Of a DNA stretch of 44,375 bases, positions 28,136 to 36,645 are shown piece by piece. The position numbers were made by a program, and so were the translations under genes. Source of the DNA: a virus; IMG/VR virus record IMGVR_UViG_3300027743_000014, positions 1 through 44,375 of that record, one strand, 5' to 3'. The notes beneath the pieces were generated by a model. The model saw only the letters and a list, made by a program, of their open reading frames with translations. It ran no database searches and was not told the DNA's origin. How positions within the stretch are numbered: the first letter of the stretch is position 1; every line of letters starts with the position of its first letter.

Positions 28136-30507
28136 TGGCCGACAGCGATCACGAAGATACCCGCCACGACGACCTCGAGTTCAACCCCGAGCTCGAGCCC
28201 AAGAGTTCGAAGGCCTGGCTCAACCTGCTCAATGAGAGCGAGAAGGCGTTCGAGGACTGGAACCAGCACTGCGACAACATCGATAAGCGCTACGCCAACC
28301 TCGATCGCCTCACCCTGATGGCGCGCGATCGCGAGTTTCAGATGTTCTGGGCCAACACCGAGGTGCTCAAGCCCAGCATCTACGCCAAGGCGCCGGTGCC
28401 TGTGGTCGTCCCCAAGTTCAAGGACCGCCGCCCGGTCTACCAGGCCGCCTCCGAGCTGATGGAGCGCTGCTGCGTCGTCTCGTTCGACTTAACGCGCATC
28501 GACGAGCTGATGAAGCTGGTGCGCGACGACGTCGTGCTCTACTCCCGCGGCGTTGCCTGGGTCAGATACGAGGCCGCGGGTAAAGCCAGCAATTATGACT
28601 ACGAGAAGGTCTGCATCGACTTCAAAGGCCGGCGCGACTTCCTGCACGGCCTGGCGCGCAACTGGCGCGAGGTGCCGTGGGTCGCGGCGGCGAGCTACTT
28701 GACCCGCGAGGAGGCGCGCGACCGCTTCAAGAAGTATAGCGGCCTCGCCTACCAGGACGCCGAGTACAAGGTCGACCGCGACGCCGAGGAGATCGGCGGC
28801 ACCGACAACCGCGAGCGCGCCAAGTTCTGGGAGATCTGGCACAAGGATCTGCAGCGCGTCGTGTGGGTCGCCGAGGGCGCCGAGGACATTCTCGACGAGG
28901 ACGAGCCGCACCTCAAGCTGGAGGGCTTCTTTCCCTGCCCCAAGCCGGCCTATTCGACAGTGCAGCCGGGCTCGCTGATCCCCGTCCCCGAGGTGCTGCA
29001 GTACAAGGATCAGCTCGACGAGGTGAACACGCTGACGGGTCGCATCCATGCGCTCACCGAGGCACTCACCGCCAAAGGTTTTTACCCGGCCGGCGGCGGT
29101 GAGCTCGCGGAGGCGATCGAGACGGCCATCAAGATCAATACACCTGGGGTTGTGATGGTGCCGATCTCGAATTGGGCCGCCTTTGGCGGCTCGAAAGAGA
29201 CCATCATCTGGATGCCGATCGATATGATTGCCGCGACCGTCACGCAGCTGGTGACGATCCGCAAGCAGGTCATCGACGACATCTACCAGATCACCGGCCT
29301 CGCCGACATCATGCGCGGCGCAACCGACGCGCGTGAGACGCTCGGCGCGCAGGAGCTCAAGACCCAGTTTGGCTCCACCCGCATCCGCGACAAACAGCAG
29401 GAGCTGGTGCGCATCGCGCGCGACCTGGTGGTGATCGCCGGCGAGATCATGACCAGCGAGTTCAGCCAGGTGACGCTGATCGAGATGAGCCAGACCCAGC
29501 TGCCGACGCAGGCGATGCAGCAACAACAGATCCAAGAGCTGACCCAGCAGCTCGAGCAGCAGCAGCAGCAGTGGGAGCAGGCGCAGCAAGATCCGCGCTT
29601 TGCGCAGCTGCAGCAGAGCAATCCGCAGGCCGTGCAGCAGGCGCAGGAGCAAATTCAACAGGCGACCGAGACTGGCCAGCAGGCGCTCACCCGCATTCAC
29701 GAGAAGCCGACGCTCGAGCAGGTGATGCGCTTCCTAAAAGACAACAAGTCACGCGCCTTCACGCTCGACATCGAGACCGACAGCACGGTGATGATCGACG
29801 AGAACGGCGAGAAGGAGCGCAGGGCCGAGTTCATCCAGGTATTGACGCCCATGCTGGCGCAGATCGGCCAGATGGTGACCGCGACGCCGGAGAGCGCCGA
29901 GTTCTGCGGCGCCTTGCTCAAGTTCGCCACCGCGCCCTACCGCGCCGGTCGCGAGCTCGACGGCGCGGTCGACAACCTGATCGAGCTGATGAAGGCCGAA
30001 CAGGGCAAGCCGAAAGGCAAAGACCCGACCACGATGCAGAACGAAACTGCGCTGCAGATCGAGCAAATGAAGGTCGACGCCATCAAGGCGCGCGACCAGA
30101 CCGATGCACAGCTCAAGCAGCAGGAAATGGAGATGCGCGACCGCCACGAGAAGATGAAGGTCGCCAGCAGCGAGAAGATCAAGATGGCGGAGATCTCCAG
30201 CCGCCGCGGCGACGACGGTGGCAAACAACAGGCCACCCAGCTCAAGCTGGTGCACGATCGTGAAAAGCACGACATGGATATGCAAAAGCTGCAGGCCGAC
30301 CAGCAGCGCGACGCCGCCAAGGCCAACCTCGACCGCCAGCGCGACGTCGAGAAGGCGAATATGCAGCAGGCCGCAATGCGCGCCAAGCAGCAGGCCGACG
30401 CCCAGCGCGCGCAGGACCAGCGCGCCGTGCTGCAGCAGCGCACGGCCGATCAGCGCTCAGCGCAACAATTCAAGCTGATGCAGCCGCCGGGAGGTGGGCG
30501 CCGATGA
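28135..30507 (+). CDS. Portal protein (P22-type, long)
   Basis: A 790-residue portal. Early conserved parts are WLNLLNESEKAFEDWNQHCDNIDKRYANL (near residues 28-56), MFWANTEVLKPSIYAKAPVPVV and the block NWREVPWVAAASYLTREEARDRF. The core PDEPHLKLEGFFPCPKP and DEVNTLTGRIHALTEALTAKG also fits portals of short-tailed phages of this group. After about residue 460 it is Gln-rich (QQQQIQELTQQLEQQQQQWEQ), and residues 630-780 are a long charged helix. That long end recalls the P22 portal barrel inside the capsid. Portal dodecamers sit at one capsid vertex and bind the terminase and neck. It follows TerL, with the expected order. Confidence 0.85.
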   Translation: MADSDHEDTRHDDLEFNPELEPKSSKAWLNLLNESEKAFEDWNQHCDNIDKRYANLDRLTLMARDREFQMFWANTEVLKPSIYAKAPVPVVVPKFKDRRPVYQAASELMERCCVVSFDLTRIDELMKLVRDDVVLYSRGVAWVRYEAAGKASNYDYEKVCIDFKGRRDFLHGLARNWREVPWVAAASYLTREEARDRFKKYSGLAYQDAEYKVDRDAEEIGGTDNRERAKFWEIWHKDLQRVVWVAEGAEDILDEDEPHLKLEGFFPCPKPAYSTVQPGSLIPVPEVLQYKDQLDEVNTLTGRIHALTEALTAKGFYPAGGGELAEAIETAIKINTPGVVMVPISNWAAFGGSKETIIWMPIDMIAATVTQLVTIRKQVIDDIYQITGLADIMRGATDARETLGAQELKTQFGSTRIRDKQQELVRIARDLVVIAGEIMTSEFSQVTLIEMSQTQLPTQAMQQQQIQELTQQLEQQQQQWEQAQQDPRFAQLQQSNPQAVQQAQEQIQQATETGQQALTRIHEKPTLEQVMRFLKDNKSRAFTLDIETDSTVMIDENGEKERRAEFIQVLTPMLAQIGQMVTATPESAEFCGALLKFATAPYRAGRELDGAVDNLIELMKAEQGKPKGKDPTTMQNETALQIEQMKVDAIKARDQTDAQLKQQEMEMRDRHEKMKVASSEKIKMAEISSRRGDDGGKQQATQLKLVHDREKHDMDMQKLQADQQRDAAKANLDRQRDVEKANMQQAAMRAKQQADAQRAQDQRAVLQQRTADQRSAQQFKLMQPPGGGRR

Positions 30508-30803
30508 TGCGCGACGACATCGCCCAGCAGCTGGTGATGCGGCAGATGAAGATGGGGCAGCAGCAGCGCCCGCTGGTCCCCAAGCCGTTCATGCCGCAGG
30601 TGCCGCCGGCGCGCTCGTTGCCGCCGACCATGATCGGCACGCCCCCGAAGGTGCAGCAGGCCGCCATCCAGGACGTCCTCGGCCAGGCGCAGCGCGCGGT
30701 CGACCCGACCGACCCGTACGAGCCCGATGGCGCGCTGGCGATCGGCAAGCTGCTGAAGAAGTACCTCGGCGATCCCGGCACGCAGGGGAGCGGCGCGCCA
30801 TGA
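30504..30803 (+). CDS. Small protein after portal, unknown
   Basis: A 99-residue protein whose ATG overlaps the portal stop. It has an N-terminal helix (MRDDIAQQLVMRQMKMGQQQ), a Pro-rich middle and a final helical stretch (LAIGKLLKKYLGDP). No family recognised. Position suggests a head or assembly role. Confidence 0.65.
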   Translation: MMRDDIAQQLVMRQMKMGQQQRPLVPKPFMPQVPPARSLPPTMIGTPPKVQQAAIQDVLGQAQRAVDPTDPYEPDGALAIGKLLKKYLGDPGTQGSGAP

Positions 30804-30901
30804 CCCCAGAGCAGCGCCAGTATGCGATCGGCGCGGTCGTGATTGTCTGCGTGATCCTGGTCATCGCCATCGTCTGGCTGGGCAGCGAGGCCATCCGGTG
30901 A
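30800..30901 (+). CDS. 33-residue single-helix membrane peptide
   Basis: A frame of 33 residues. The start overlaps the stop of the gene before and the stop overlaps the GTG of the gene after. It has a charged start (TPEQRQYA) and then one hydrophobic helix (IGAVVIVCVILVIAIVWLG). Too short for computed gene lists, but double coupling and a full membrane helix support it. Possible role in lysis or virion assembly is unproven. Confidence 0.6.
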   Translation: MTPEQRQYAIGAVVIVCVILVIAIVWLGSEAIR

Positions 30902-30987
30902 GTATCCGCACCACGGTCTACATCCTGTTGGTTATTGCCGGCGCCGCGATACTGATCGCGCTCGGCATGCAGCAGGGAGCACACTGA
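30898..30987 (+). CDS. 29-residue single-helix membrane peptide
   Basis: A GTG-started frame of 29 residues: a basic start (SIRTT), one hydrophobic helix (VYILLVIAGAAILIALGM) and the end QQGAH. Its start overlaps the stop of the 33-residue peptide (GTGA) and its stop overlaps the next ATG. Two such peptides in a row suggest a functional pair. Confidence 0.6.
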   Translation: MSIRTTVYILLVIAGAAILIALGMQQGAH

Positions 30988-32387
30988 TGGCGTTCGGTGA
31001 CTTCGCCCGCCTCGACGACTGGATGCTGCCGCCGCAGGAGCCGGCCGCGCCGGCCCCGAGCGTGCGTGATGTGTTTCGTATGGGCGGCCTGGCCGATCTG
31101 ACGCAGTACGTGGAGGCGCACCCCGAGCAGGTATTTGGCGACTATGACAAGCGTGCCGCCAAGCGGCAGGCGTTCGAAGCATTGCCGGAGATCGACCAAA
31201 AGCCGCTGGTCGACCTGTCGGGCGGCGTGCCGCTCGACGAGCAGATCGAGCAGGACAAAGAGCTGGCGAAGTTCTTCGTGCCAACCACGCCGCTCGACGC
31301 CGGCTTGATGGTCGCCGGCGGGCCGGTTGGCGGCAAGCTGGCCAAGACGGCCGCCGTGGGTCTGGGTGCGTTGCTCAATCCGGGTGACGCTGAGGCCGGG
31401 GCGCGCGATCCGCGGCTGTGGTCGGCCATCTCCAGGACCAAGCTGCGCAAGCCGCTCGACGAGATGGAGCACCGCTATACCGATGCGCGCAACCCGGTGC
31501 CGAAGTTCGTGCAGCCGGAAGACCTGGTTGGTGGCTATGGCATCTTTACGCCGTGGGATCTCTCAGCCGCGAATAAGACGTTGACCCATGTCGATGCCTT
31601 GAAACTGGCCGATCCGGTACGGCTGCACGGTGGCGTTGGCTTCCCGGAAGCCAACCCCGGCATGGCGGCGGCCTCAGAAGCACCGATCTCGCGCGGGCTC
31701 GATAACCAGGCGATGGCGCTCACCGAGCGGACTGGCAAGCCGGTCTACATCATGCCGATGACCATGTCGCCGCAAGGCATCGACGCCTCGCACCACGTCG
31801 CGGACCCGCTCTCGCAGCTGCTGCAGACCGCGAAGATCACCACCAAAGATGCCAAGGCGTTCGATGAGGTGATGCGCGAGAACGTGCCGAACTGGGTCGG
31901 TGTGAAGAGCGACAAGTTTCGCGACTACATCAATGACCTGAAGGGTGGCATGACCACCAAGGCACTGATGGCCAACCGTATGGCATTGGCCGAGTGGCAG
32001 GCCAAGGGCTTCCCCGATGTCGCCGCGGTGCGCCACGCCGCGTCCGAGCCGGCGCTGATCGAGATGCCCCGCAACACCACCGGGATGGCGATCTCAAAGT
32101 ATATCCCGGGGCAAGGACTGCTCGAAACGACCCATCCGAGCTATTCCAAAGGCGTAGCCGGCCAGCACATGGGGCAGCTCGCTTCGCTGATCCCGTTCGA
32201 GGCGGCGGCGCCGTCGATCGCCGAGGGGCTAGCGCGGGTCAACGCAGCCAATAAGGCGCTCGGCAAAAAGGTCGCCATCCAGCCGCGCTATCACATGGAG
32301 AAGCCGACCAAAGGTGTGCCGGTCGAGCAGTATTTTGACGAGCAATGGGCGGAAAATATCCGCCGGCTGTGGGGGGACATCAAGTGA
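30987..32387 (+). CDS. Large protein of the head region, unknown (polyvalent-type domain possible)
   Basis: A 466-residue protein. It begins with helices (RDVFRMGGLADLTQYVEAHP), passes a small-residue stretch (MVAGGPVGGKLAKTAAVGLG, near residues 108-127), and from about residue 150 has a folded domain with LVGGYGIFTPWDLSAANKTL, ADPVRLHGGVGFPE and GKPVYIMPMTMSPQG. The hydrophobic-GGxGFPE and PVYIxPMxMSPQG segments remind me of domains in large phage polyvalent proteins, which are delivered with the genome, but I cannot confirm it. It is the largest unexplained gene of the head region. ATGA couples it to the small membrane peptide. Its stop overlaps the opposing 32380 gene by eight bases. Confidence 0.65.
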   Translation: MAFGDFARLDDWMLPPQEPAAPAPSVRDVFRMGGLADLTQYVEAHPEQVFGDYDKRAAKRQAFEALPEIDQKPLVDLSGGVPLDEQIEQDKELAKFFVPTTPLDAGLMVAGGPVGGKLAKTAAVGLGALLNPGDAEAGARDPRLWSAISRTKLRKPLDEMEHRYTDARNPVPKFVQPEDLVGGYGIFTPWDLSAANKTLTHVDALKLADPVRLHGGVGFPEANPGMAAASEAPISRGLDNQAMALTERTGKPVYIMPMTMSPQGIDASHHVADPLSQLLQTAKITTKDAKAFDEVMRENVPNWVGVKSDKFRDYINDLKGGMTTKALMANRMALAEWQAKGFPDVAAVRHAASEPALIEMPRNTTGMAISKYIPGQGLLETTHPSYSKGVAGQHMGQLASLIPFEAAAPSIAEGLARVNAANKALGKKVAIQPRYHMEKPTKGVPVEQYFDEQWAENIRRLWGDIK

Positions 32388-32598
32388 CGTCGAACAGCGC
32401 ATCGCCCGTCATCAGGTCGAGATCATCCGGCAGGCCGAGCGCCTTGGCGGCGGCGATTTGGACGTCGATGAGCGCCCGTACCGCCTCTTGCGGCATGTCC
32501 GAATTGCCGCCGGCATCGCGCGGCCAGGCAACCTCGGCGAGGGCGTGGGCCGCGCCCATGATCTCGCTTAGCGCAAGCTTTTTACCAGCCTCATCCAT
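32380..32598 (-). CDS. Antisense small helical protein
   Basis: A 72-residue frame on the minus strand inside the plus-strand virion operon. The product is a regular helical protein (AGKKLALSEIMGAAHALAEV, QEAVRALIDVQIAAAKALGLP). It fills an otherwise empty interval, and its composition looks like real coding. I see no ribosome site in front of ATG 32598. It may be an orphan accessory gene with its own control, or may be spurious. Confidence 0.45.
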   Translation of the reverse strand: MDEAGKKLALSEIMGAAHALAEVAWPRDAGGNSDMPQEAVRALIDVQIAAAKALGLPDDLDLMTGDALFDVT

Positions 32599-32632
32599 GT
32601 GTTTAGCTTAACCCGTTTTAAGGAGTGGCACA

Positions 32633-33067
32633 ATGCCCACTAGCGCCTTCTACAAGTACCACACTTACGTCGACGAGGTCGCCGCCGCCGGGCACAACCA
32701 TAAGACGGCGGTGTGGAAGTGCGCCCTGACCAACACGGCGCCGACGCAAGGCTCGGACACGGTCTGGAACACGACCGTCGCGCCGCCCCCCGCGACCGCC
32801 AACGGCTACACCGCCGGCGGCAATACGCTCACCACCTCGAGCGCCACGACGACCAGCGGCGTGTTCAAGCTGGTGCTCGCCGACACGGTGTTCACCGCGA
32901 CCGCGGGCGGCATCGGGCCGTTCCGCTACGCCATCATCTACAACAGCTCAGCCTCCAACAAGGTGTTCGGCTATCTCGACTACGGCGTCGGCGGCCTCAC
33001 CCTGGCGGCGGGCGAGAGCCTCACGGTCGACTTCGACGCCAGCGCGGGGGCCTTCACGATCCAATGA
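32633..33067 (+). CDS. Beta-rich structural protein, decoration candidate
   Basis: A 144-residue protein with an AAGGAG site. It reads SAFYKYHTYVDEVAAAGHNH, then Thr/Ser/Gly-rich strands (SATTTSGVFKLVLADTVFTA, IGPFRYAIIYNSSA). The composition is typical of small phage structural proteins, such as capsid decoration or fibre-linked proteins. It stands well before the major capsid gene. Function is inferred from place. Confidence 0.7.
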   Translation: MPTSAFYKYHTYVDEVAAAGHNHKTAVWKCALTNTAPTQGSDTVWNTTVAPPPATANGYTAGGNTLTTSSATTTSGVFKLVLADTVFTATAGGIGPFRYAIIYNSSASNKVFGYLDYGVGGLTLAAGESLTVDFDASAGAFTIQ

Positions 33068-33510
33068 CCGACACGTTCGGGATCATCTACGGCGACGAGA
33101 GCAAGGCTATTCGGCGCATCGTCGTGTCGGATGACCCGGACTACGACTACGCAATCCATGTGCACGCGGGCGAAGGCCTGCTCGTCGCCGACGCCGCGCG
33201 CGGGCGTGATCTCCCCGCGGCGCGTCGCGCGATGCGCGCGGCCTTCGCGATCGAGCCCCCCGAGCCGCTGGTGGCGGTGGTGAACGCCGACGGCGTCGTC
33301 ACCGCGATAATCCTGGCGGACCCGGCGCTCGACGCGGTCGAGCGGCACGACCTGATCCCGGCCTACGCCGGCGTCGCTACGGGTCAGACCTACGACCGCG
33401 ACACCGCCACCTTCTGGGCGCCGGCGGTGCGTATTCCGGCGGGCGAAGGGCCCGCCGGCCCCTACCCTGAGACGATCGTCCCGACCTACCCCGTACCAAA
33501 GCCAGAGTAG
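33064..33510 (+). CDS. Virion-operon protein, unknown
   Basis: A 148-residue protein with ATGA overlap with the preceding gene. It has an early sheet (DTFGIIYGDESKAIRRIVVS, YAIHVHAGEGLLV), and a Pro-rich end (GPYPETIVPTYPVPKPE). Similar short proteins occur beside phage fibres as carrier or linker proteins. No family recognised. Confidence 0.65.
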   Translation: MTDTFGIIYGDESKAIRRIVVSDDPDYDYAIHVHAGEGLLVADAARGRDLPAARRAMRAAFAIEPPEPLVAVVNADGVVTAIILADPALDAVERHDLIPAYAGVATGQTYDRDTATFWAPAVRIPAGEGPAGPYPETIVPTYPVPKPE

Positions 33511-36500
33511 ATGGCCGTCAGGGTCTTCATCGTCTCCGGCACCGACTACACGGTGCCTGCCAACTACGCGACCCCCAGCACCATTGAGGTCATTGGGGCG
33601 GGCGGCGGCGGTGGCGGCGGCGACGGGAGCACCGGCGCGCGCGCGGGCGGCGGCGGCGGCGCCTATGCCAGGGTTTCCAGCCCCGCGCTGACGCCCGGCG
33701 CCGTCGTCACCATCCAGGTCGGCGCGGGCGGCACCGGGCCGTCAGGCGCCGTCGGCAACCACGGCACCGACGCTTGGTTCAATGGTGCGTCGCTTGCGGC
33801 ATCGCTAGTCGGTGCCCAGGCCGGGCAGGGCGGCGGTAACGGCGGCGGCGGGCCGTATACTGGCGGCGTTCGCGGTCGTGACATAAACAGCAAGGGTTCT
33901 ACGCTCTACGACGGCGGCACGGGCGGAAATTCTCCAAACGGCTGGAACGGCGGCGGCGGTGGTGGGGCTGGCGGGCCGAACGGTACTGGAGCAGCCGGTG
34001 GCGCAAGCATTAGCGGCGGCGGCGCGGGCGGTGGCGGCGGTGGCGGCAATGGTGGCGGGTCCGCGGCCGCTAACTCCACCGGCAATGGCAGCGCGGGCGG
34101 GCATAATTTCGGCGGCACGGGCGGCGGGGCCGGCGGAACATCAGGCTCCACCGCGTCAACCGCAGGCGCAGCCGGGACCGATGGTGGTGGCGGCGGCGGC
34201 GGCGGTGGCGTCGGCAACGGCAATATCCCTGCCTCTCCCGGCGGCAACGGCTCCACCGGCACCGAATGGGACGCGACGCACGGTTCCGGCGGCGGTGGCG
34301 GCGGTGCCGGCGGCACCGGCAACGGCTTTGGCACGACCAGCATAGGCGGCCACGGCGGGCTCTACGGCGCGGGCGGCGGCGGTGGTTCCTACTCCGGAGG
34401 TGTTGCCGGCGGCACCGGCGGCCAGAGCATCATCGTCCTCACCTACGAGGCTGGAGGCCCGACCAACTACCCGCTGACGGTAACGACCGGCGCGCTCACA
34501 CTCACCGGCAACACGACTACCCTCACCCCCGCGCAGCCGCACAAGACGCTCACCGTCACGGCTGGCGCGCTGGCGCTGACGGGAAACACAGCCGGTCTGA
34601 ACTACGCGGGTGCGATTGCAGCGACGACGCTCGACCCGGCCGAAACCTCGACCAAGATCACACTGTCGAACGGTAACCTGACCGCAACCAGAACATCCGG
34701 CAGCGGATACGGCACGACGCTGTCGACACCGTCGGACGGCACCAAGGTCTACGCCGAGGTTGTTACCAACGTCGGAAGCACCGCGCAGTGGGTTTTCGGC
34801 GTCACAATCGATGCTTTCTCGGTCGAAGCAGGCATACTCGGCGGCTCCGCAGGCACACACGGGGCTTCATCGGTCGCTTATTTCGACGACGGCAGTGTCT
34901 ACAAGGACGGCGCCGAGCAGGGAGACGGTCTCGACGCTCCGTTTGTGGCCGGCGATCGTGTTGCCGTTGCCTACAACGCCGGTGCCGGACAAATCACGTT
35001 TCGAAACGTCACTACGGCGAGTGCGTGGACGGCATCGATCGCCAGTCCGTTCGCCCTGAACACGCCGTTGCGTTTTGGTTTCAGCGTCTTCAGCACGATT
35101 GGTAGCCAAGCAACATTCCACTTCGATGACACGTTCGTCGGCACGCCGCCGGACAGCAGCTATACACGCTGGAACGGCACGGCGATCCCCACGACGTTCG
35201 ACCCGACCTACACGCACGCCAACATCACGCTGTCGAACGGCAACAAGACGGCCACGCGCTCATCGACGGCTAACGGCACCGACGCGGCCACGCTCTCCTA
35301 CGAGATCGCCGCCTCTGCGACCAAGGTGTACGCGGAGGCCACGATCAACGTGCAAAGCGCTCCCCAAGCTTGGGGTCTTGCCAATTCGTCGGCCAATCTT
35401 GGTGTGTTCATCGGCGGCGATAACAACGGCATTTCCGCCTTCGGCTCCCAAATTACGACCAACAGTGTTCCCGTAGCCGTTCTCCCCGGCACGGCTCCGG
35501 TGGCGGGGGAGGTGTTAGCGATTGCGGTCAATAAGACGGCGCAGACGGTGGCATTTCGCAATGTCACGCAGGCCGCCGCGTGGTCATCTGCCGTCTCAAT
35601 ATCCGCGATCACCGGCCCGTGGCGCTTCTCTACCAACGGTGCCCTCGCAGGCAACCAACTCACCGCTAATTTTGACGACACGTTTGTCGGTACACCGCCG
35701 GATGGCAGCTACACGCGCTGGAACGGCACGCCGATCGGCGTCGCCGGCGCCTATAATCTCACCGTCACGCCCGGCTCCCTGGCGCTCACCGGCAACGACG
35801 CCGCGCTGCCGCGCACCATAATCCTGGTCGCCACGACCGCCGCGCTCGCGCTCACCGGCAGCGCCGTCGACTTCCTGCGCGGTTTTGCCTTAGCGGTCAC
35901 GACCGCCGCGCTCACCCTCACTGGCACCGCCGCAAACCTGGTGCGCGGCCTGCGCTTGGCGGTGAACACCCTCGCGCTCTCGCTTAGCGGCAACCCCGTC
36001 GTCCTCCTGGGCGGGAAGACCCTGAGCGCAACCTCCGGCGCGCTCGCGCTCACTGGCAATACCGCCGGCTTCCTGCGCGGGGTTGTGCTAGCCGCCACGT
36101 CCGGCGCGCTCGCGCTCACTGGCAACGCCGCCAATTTGCTGCGCGGCACCGTCCTGGCCGCCACCTCCGGCGTGCTCGCACTCACCGGCACTGCGGTCGA
36201 CCTTGTCACCAGCAGCGCCCGCACGCTGACGGTCCTGACCGGCGAGCTCGCGCTCACCGGCAACACCGCCAACCTGCTGCTCAACCGCCTGCTGATTGCC
36301 GCCCAAGGCGCGCTGACGCTGACCGGAAACGCCGCGAGCCTGCTCACCACCTACACCCTGGCGGCGTTCAACGGCACGCTGACGCTCACCGGCGTTGACG
36401 TGCTGTTGCGCTCGGCACGCAGGATCGCGGCCGAGCTCGGCGAGCTGCTGCTCACCGGGCGGCCGGTCGACCTCGTCTTTTATGTGCCGCAACACTACAA

Positions 36501-36624
36501 ACTTGCTGTCGAACCCGGCGCGCTCGTATTATTGTCCCCGCGCGTCGAGCTGCGCATCAATGAAAAGCAGCCCGGTCCGATGCGGTGGGGTCGTCGTCTC
36601 GTCGTGATACCTGGACGCTGGTAG
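33511..36624 (+). CDS. Large repetitive virion surface protein: Gly-rich region, two SPRY-like domains, LTGN repeats
   Basis: A 1037-residue protein with four parts. Residues 1-25 start VRVFIVSGTDYTVPANY; residues 25-310 are the glycine-rich fibre domain (VIGAGGGGGGGDG, VTIQVGAGGTG). Residues about 370-555 and 555-740 are two copies of one B30.2/SPRY-like beta-sandwich: both contain ITLSNGN...TATR, TKVYAE, ITFRNVT/VAFRNVT, and end in FDDTFVGTPPD and YTRWNGT. Residues about 745-990 are roughly 11 repeats of 21-23 residues with the core LALTGN-x-AxLLRG. SPRY-like domains often bind protein or glycan, so it is likely a surface or receptor-directed protein. It is unusual in lying in the head region, away from the tail fibres. 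Confidence 0.75.
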   Translation: MAVRVFIVSGTDYTVPANYATPSTIEVIGAGGGGGGGDGSTGARAGGGGGAYARVSSPALTPGAVVTIQVGAGGTGPSGAVGNHGTDAWFNGASLAASLVGAQAGQGGGNGGGGPYTGGVRGRDINSKGSTLYDGGTGGNSPNGWNGGGGGGAGGPNGTGAAGGASISGGGAGGGGGGGNGGGSAAANSTGNGSAGGHNFGGTGGGAGGTSGSTASTAGAAGTDGGGGGGGGGVGNGNIPASPGGNGSTGTEWDATHGSGGGGGGAGGTGNGFGTTSIGGHGGLYGAGGGGGSYSGGVAGGTGGQSIIVLTYEAGGPTNYPLTVTTGALTLTGNTTTLTPAQPHKTLTVTAGALALTGNTAGLNYAGAIAATTLDPAETSTKITLSNGNLTATRTSGSGYGTTLSTPSDGTKVYAEVVTNVGSTAQWVFGVTIDAFSVEAGILGGSAGTHGASSVAYFDDGSVYKDGAEQGDGLDAPFVAGDRVAVAYNAGAGQITFRNVTTASAWTASIASPFALNTPLRFGFSVFSTIGSQATFHFDDTFVGTPPDSSYTRWNGTAIPTTFDPTYTHANITLSNGNKTATRSSTANGTDAATLSYEIAASATKVYAEATINVQSAPQAWGLANSSANLGVFIGGDNNGISAFGSQITTNSVPVAVLPGTAPVAGEVLAIAVNKTAQTVAFRNVTQAAAWSSAVSISAITGPWRFSTNGALAGNQLTANFDDTFVGTPPDGSYTRWNGTPIGVAGAYNLTVTPGSLALTGNDAALPRTIILVATTAALALTGSAVDFLRGFALAVTTAALTLTGTAANLVRGLRLAVNTLALSLSGNPVVLLGGKTLSATSGALALTGNTAGFLRGVVLAATSGALALTGNAANLLRGTVLAATSGVLALTGTAVDLVTSSARTLTVLTGELALTGNTANLLLNRLLIAAQGALTLTGNAASLLTTYTLAAFNGTLTLTGVDVLLRSARRIAAELGELLLTGRPVDLVFYVPQHYKLAVEPGALVLLSPRVELRINEKQPGPMRWGRRLVVIPGRW
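35752..36480 (+). repeat. About eleven degenerate 63-69-bp repeats coding LALTGN units
   Basis: The last part of the 33511 gene repeats a 21-23-residue unit: two strands ending in LALTGN or LTLTGT, then a turn such as AANLLRG. DNA units share gcgctcgcgctcac and are close enough to recombine. The repeat suggests a beta-solenoid-like rod. Confidence 0.8.
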
Positions 36625-36645
36625 TCAACCCGAAAGGAGGGCGAC

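Noticed and set aside
28489-29700. Minus-strand open frame of 403 codons opposite the portal gene
   Set aside because: Leu-rich run is the antisense of the portal's Gln-rich stretch, not a membrane or leucine-repeat protein.
35752-36480. Possible CRISPR-like or satellite array
   Set aside because: The periodic sequence is coding LTGN repeats in frame, without unique spacers or palindromic repeats.
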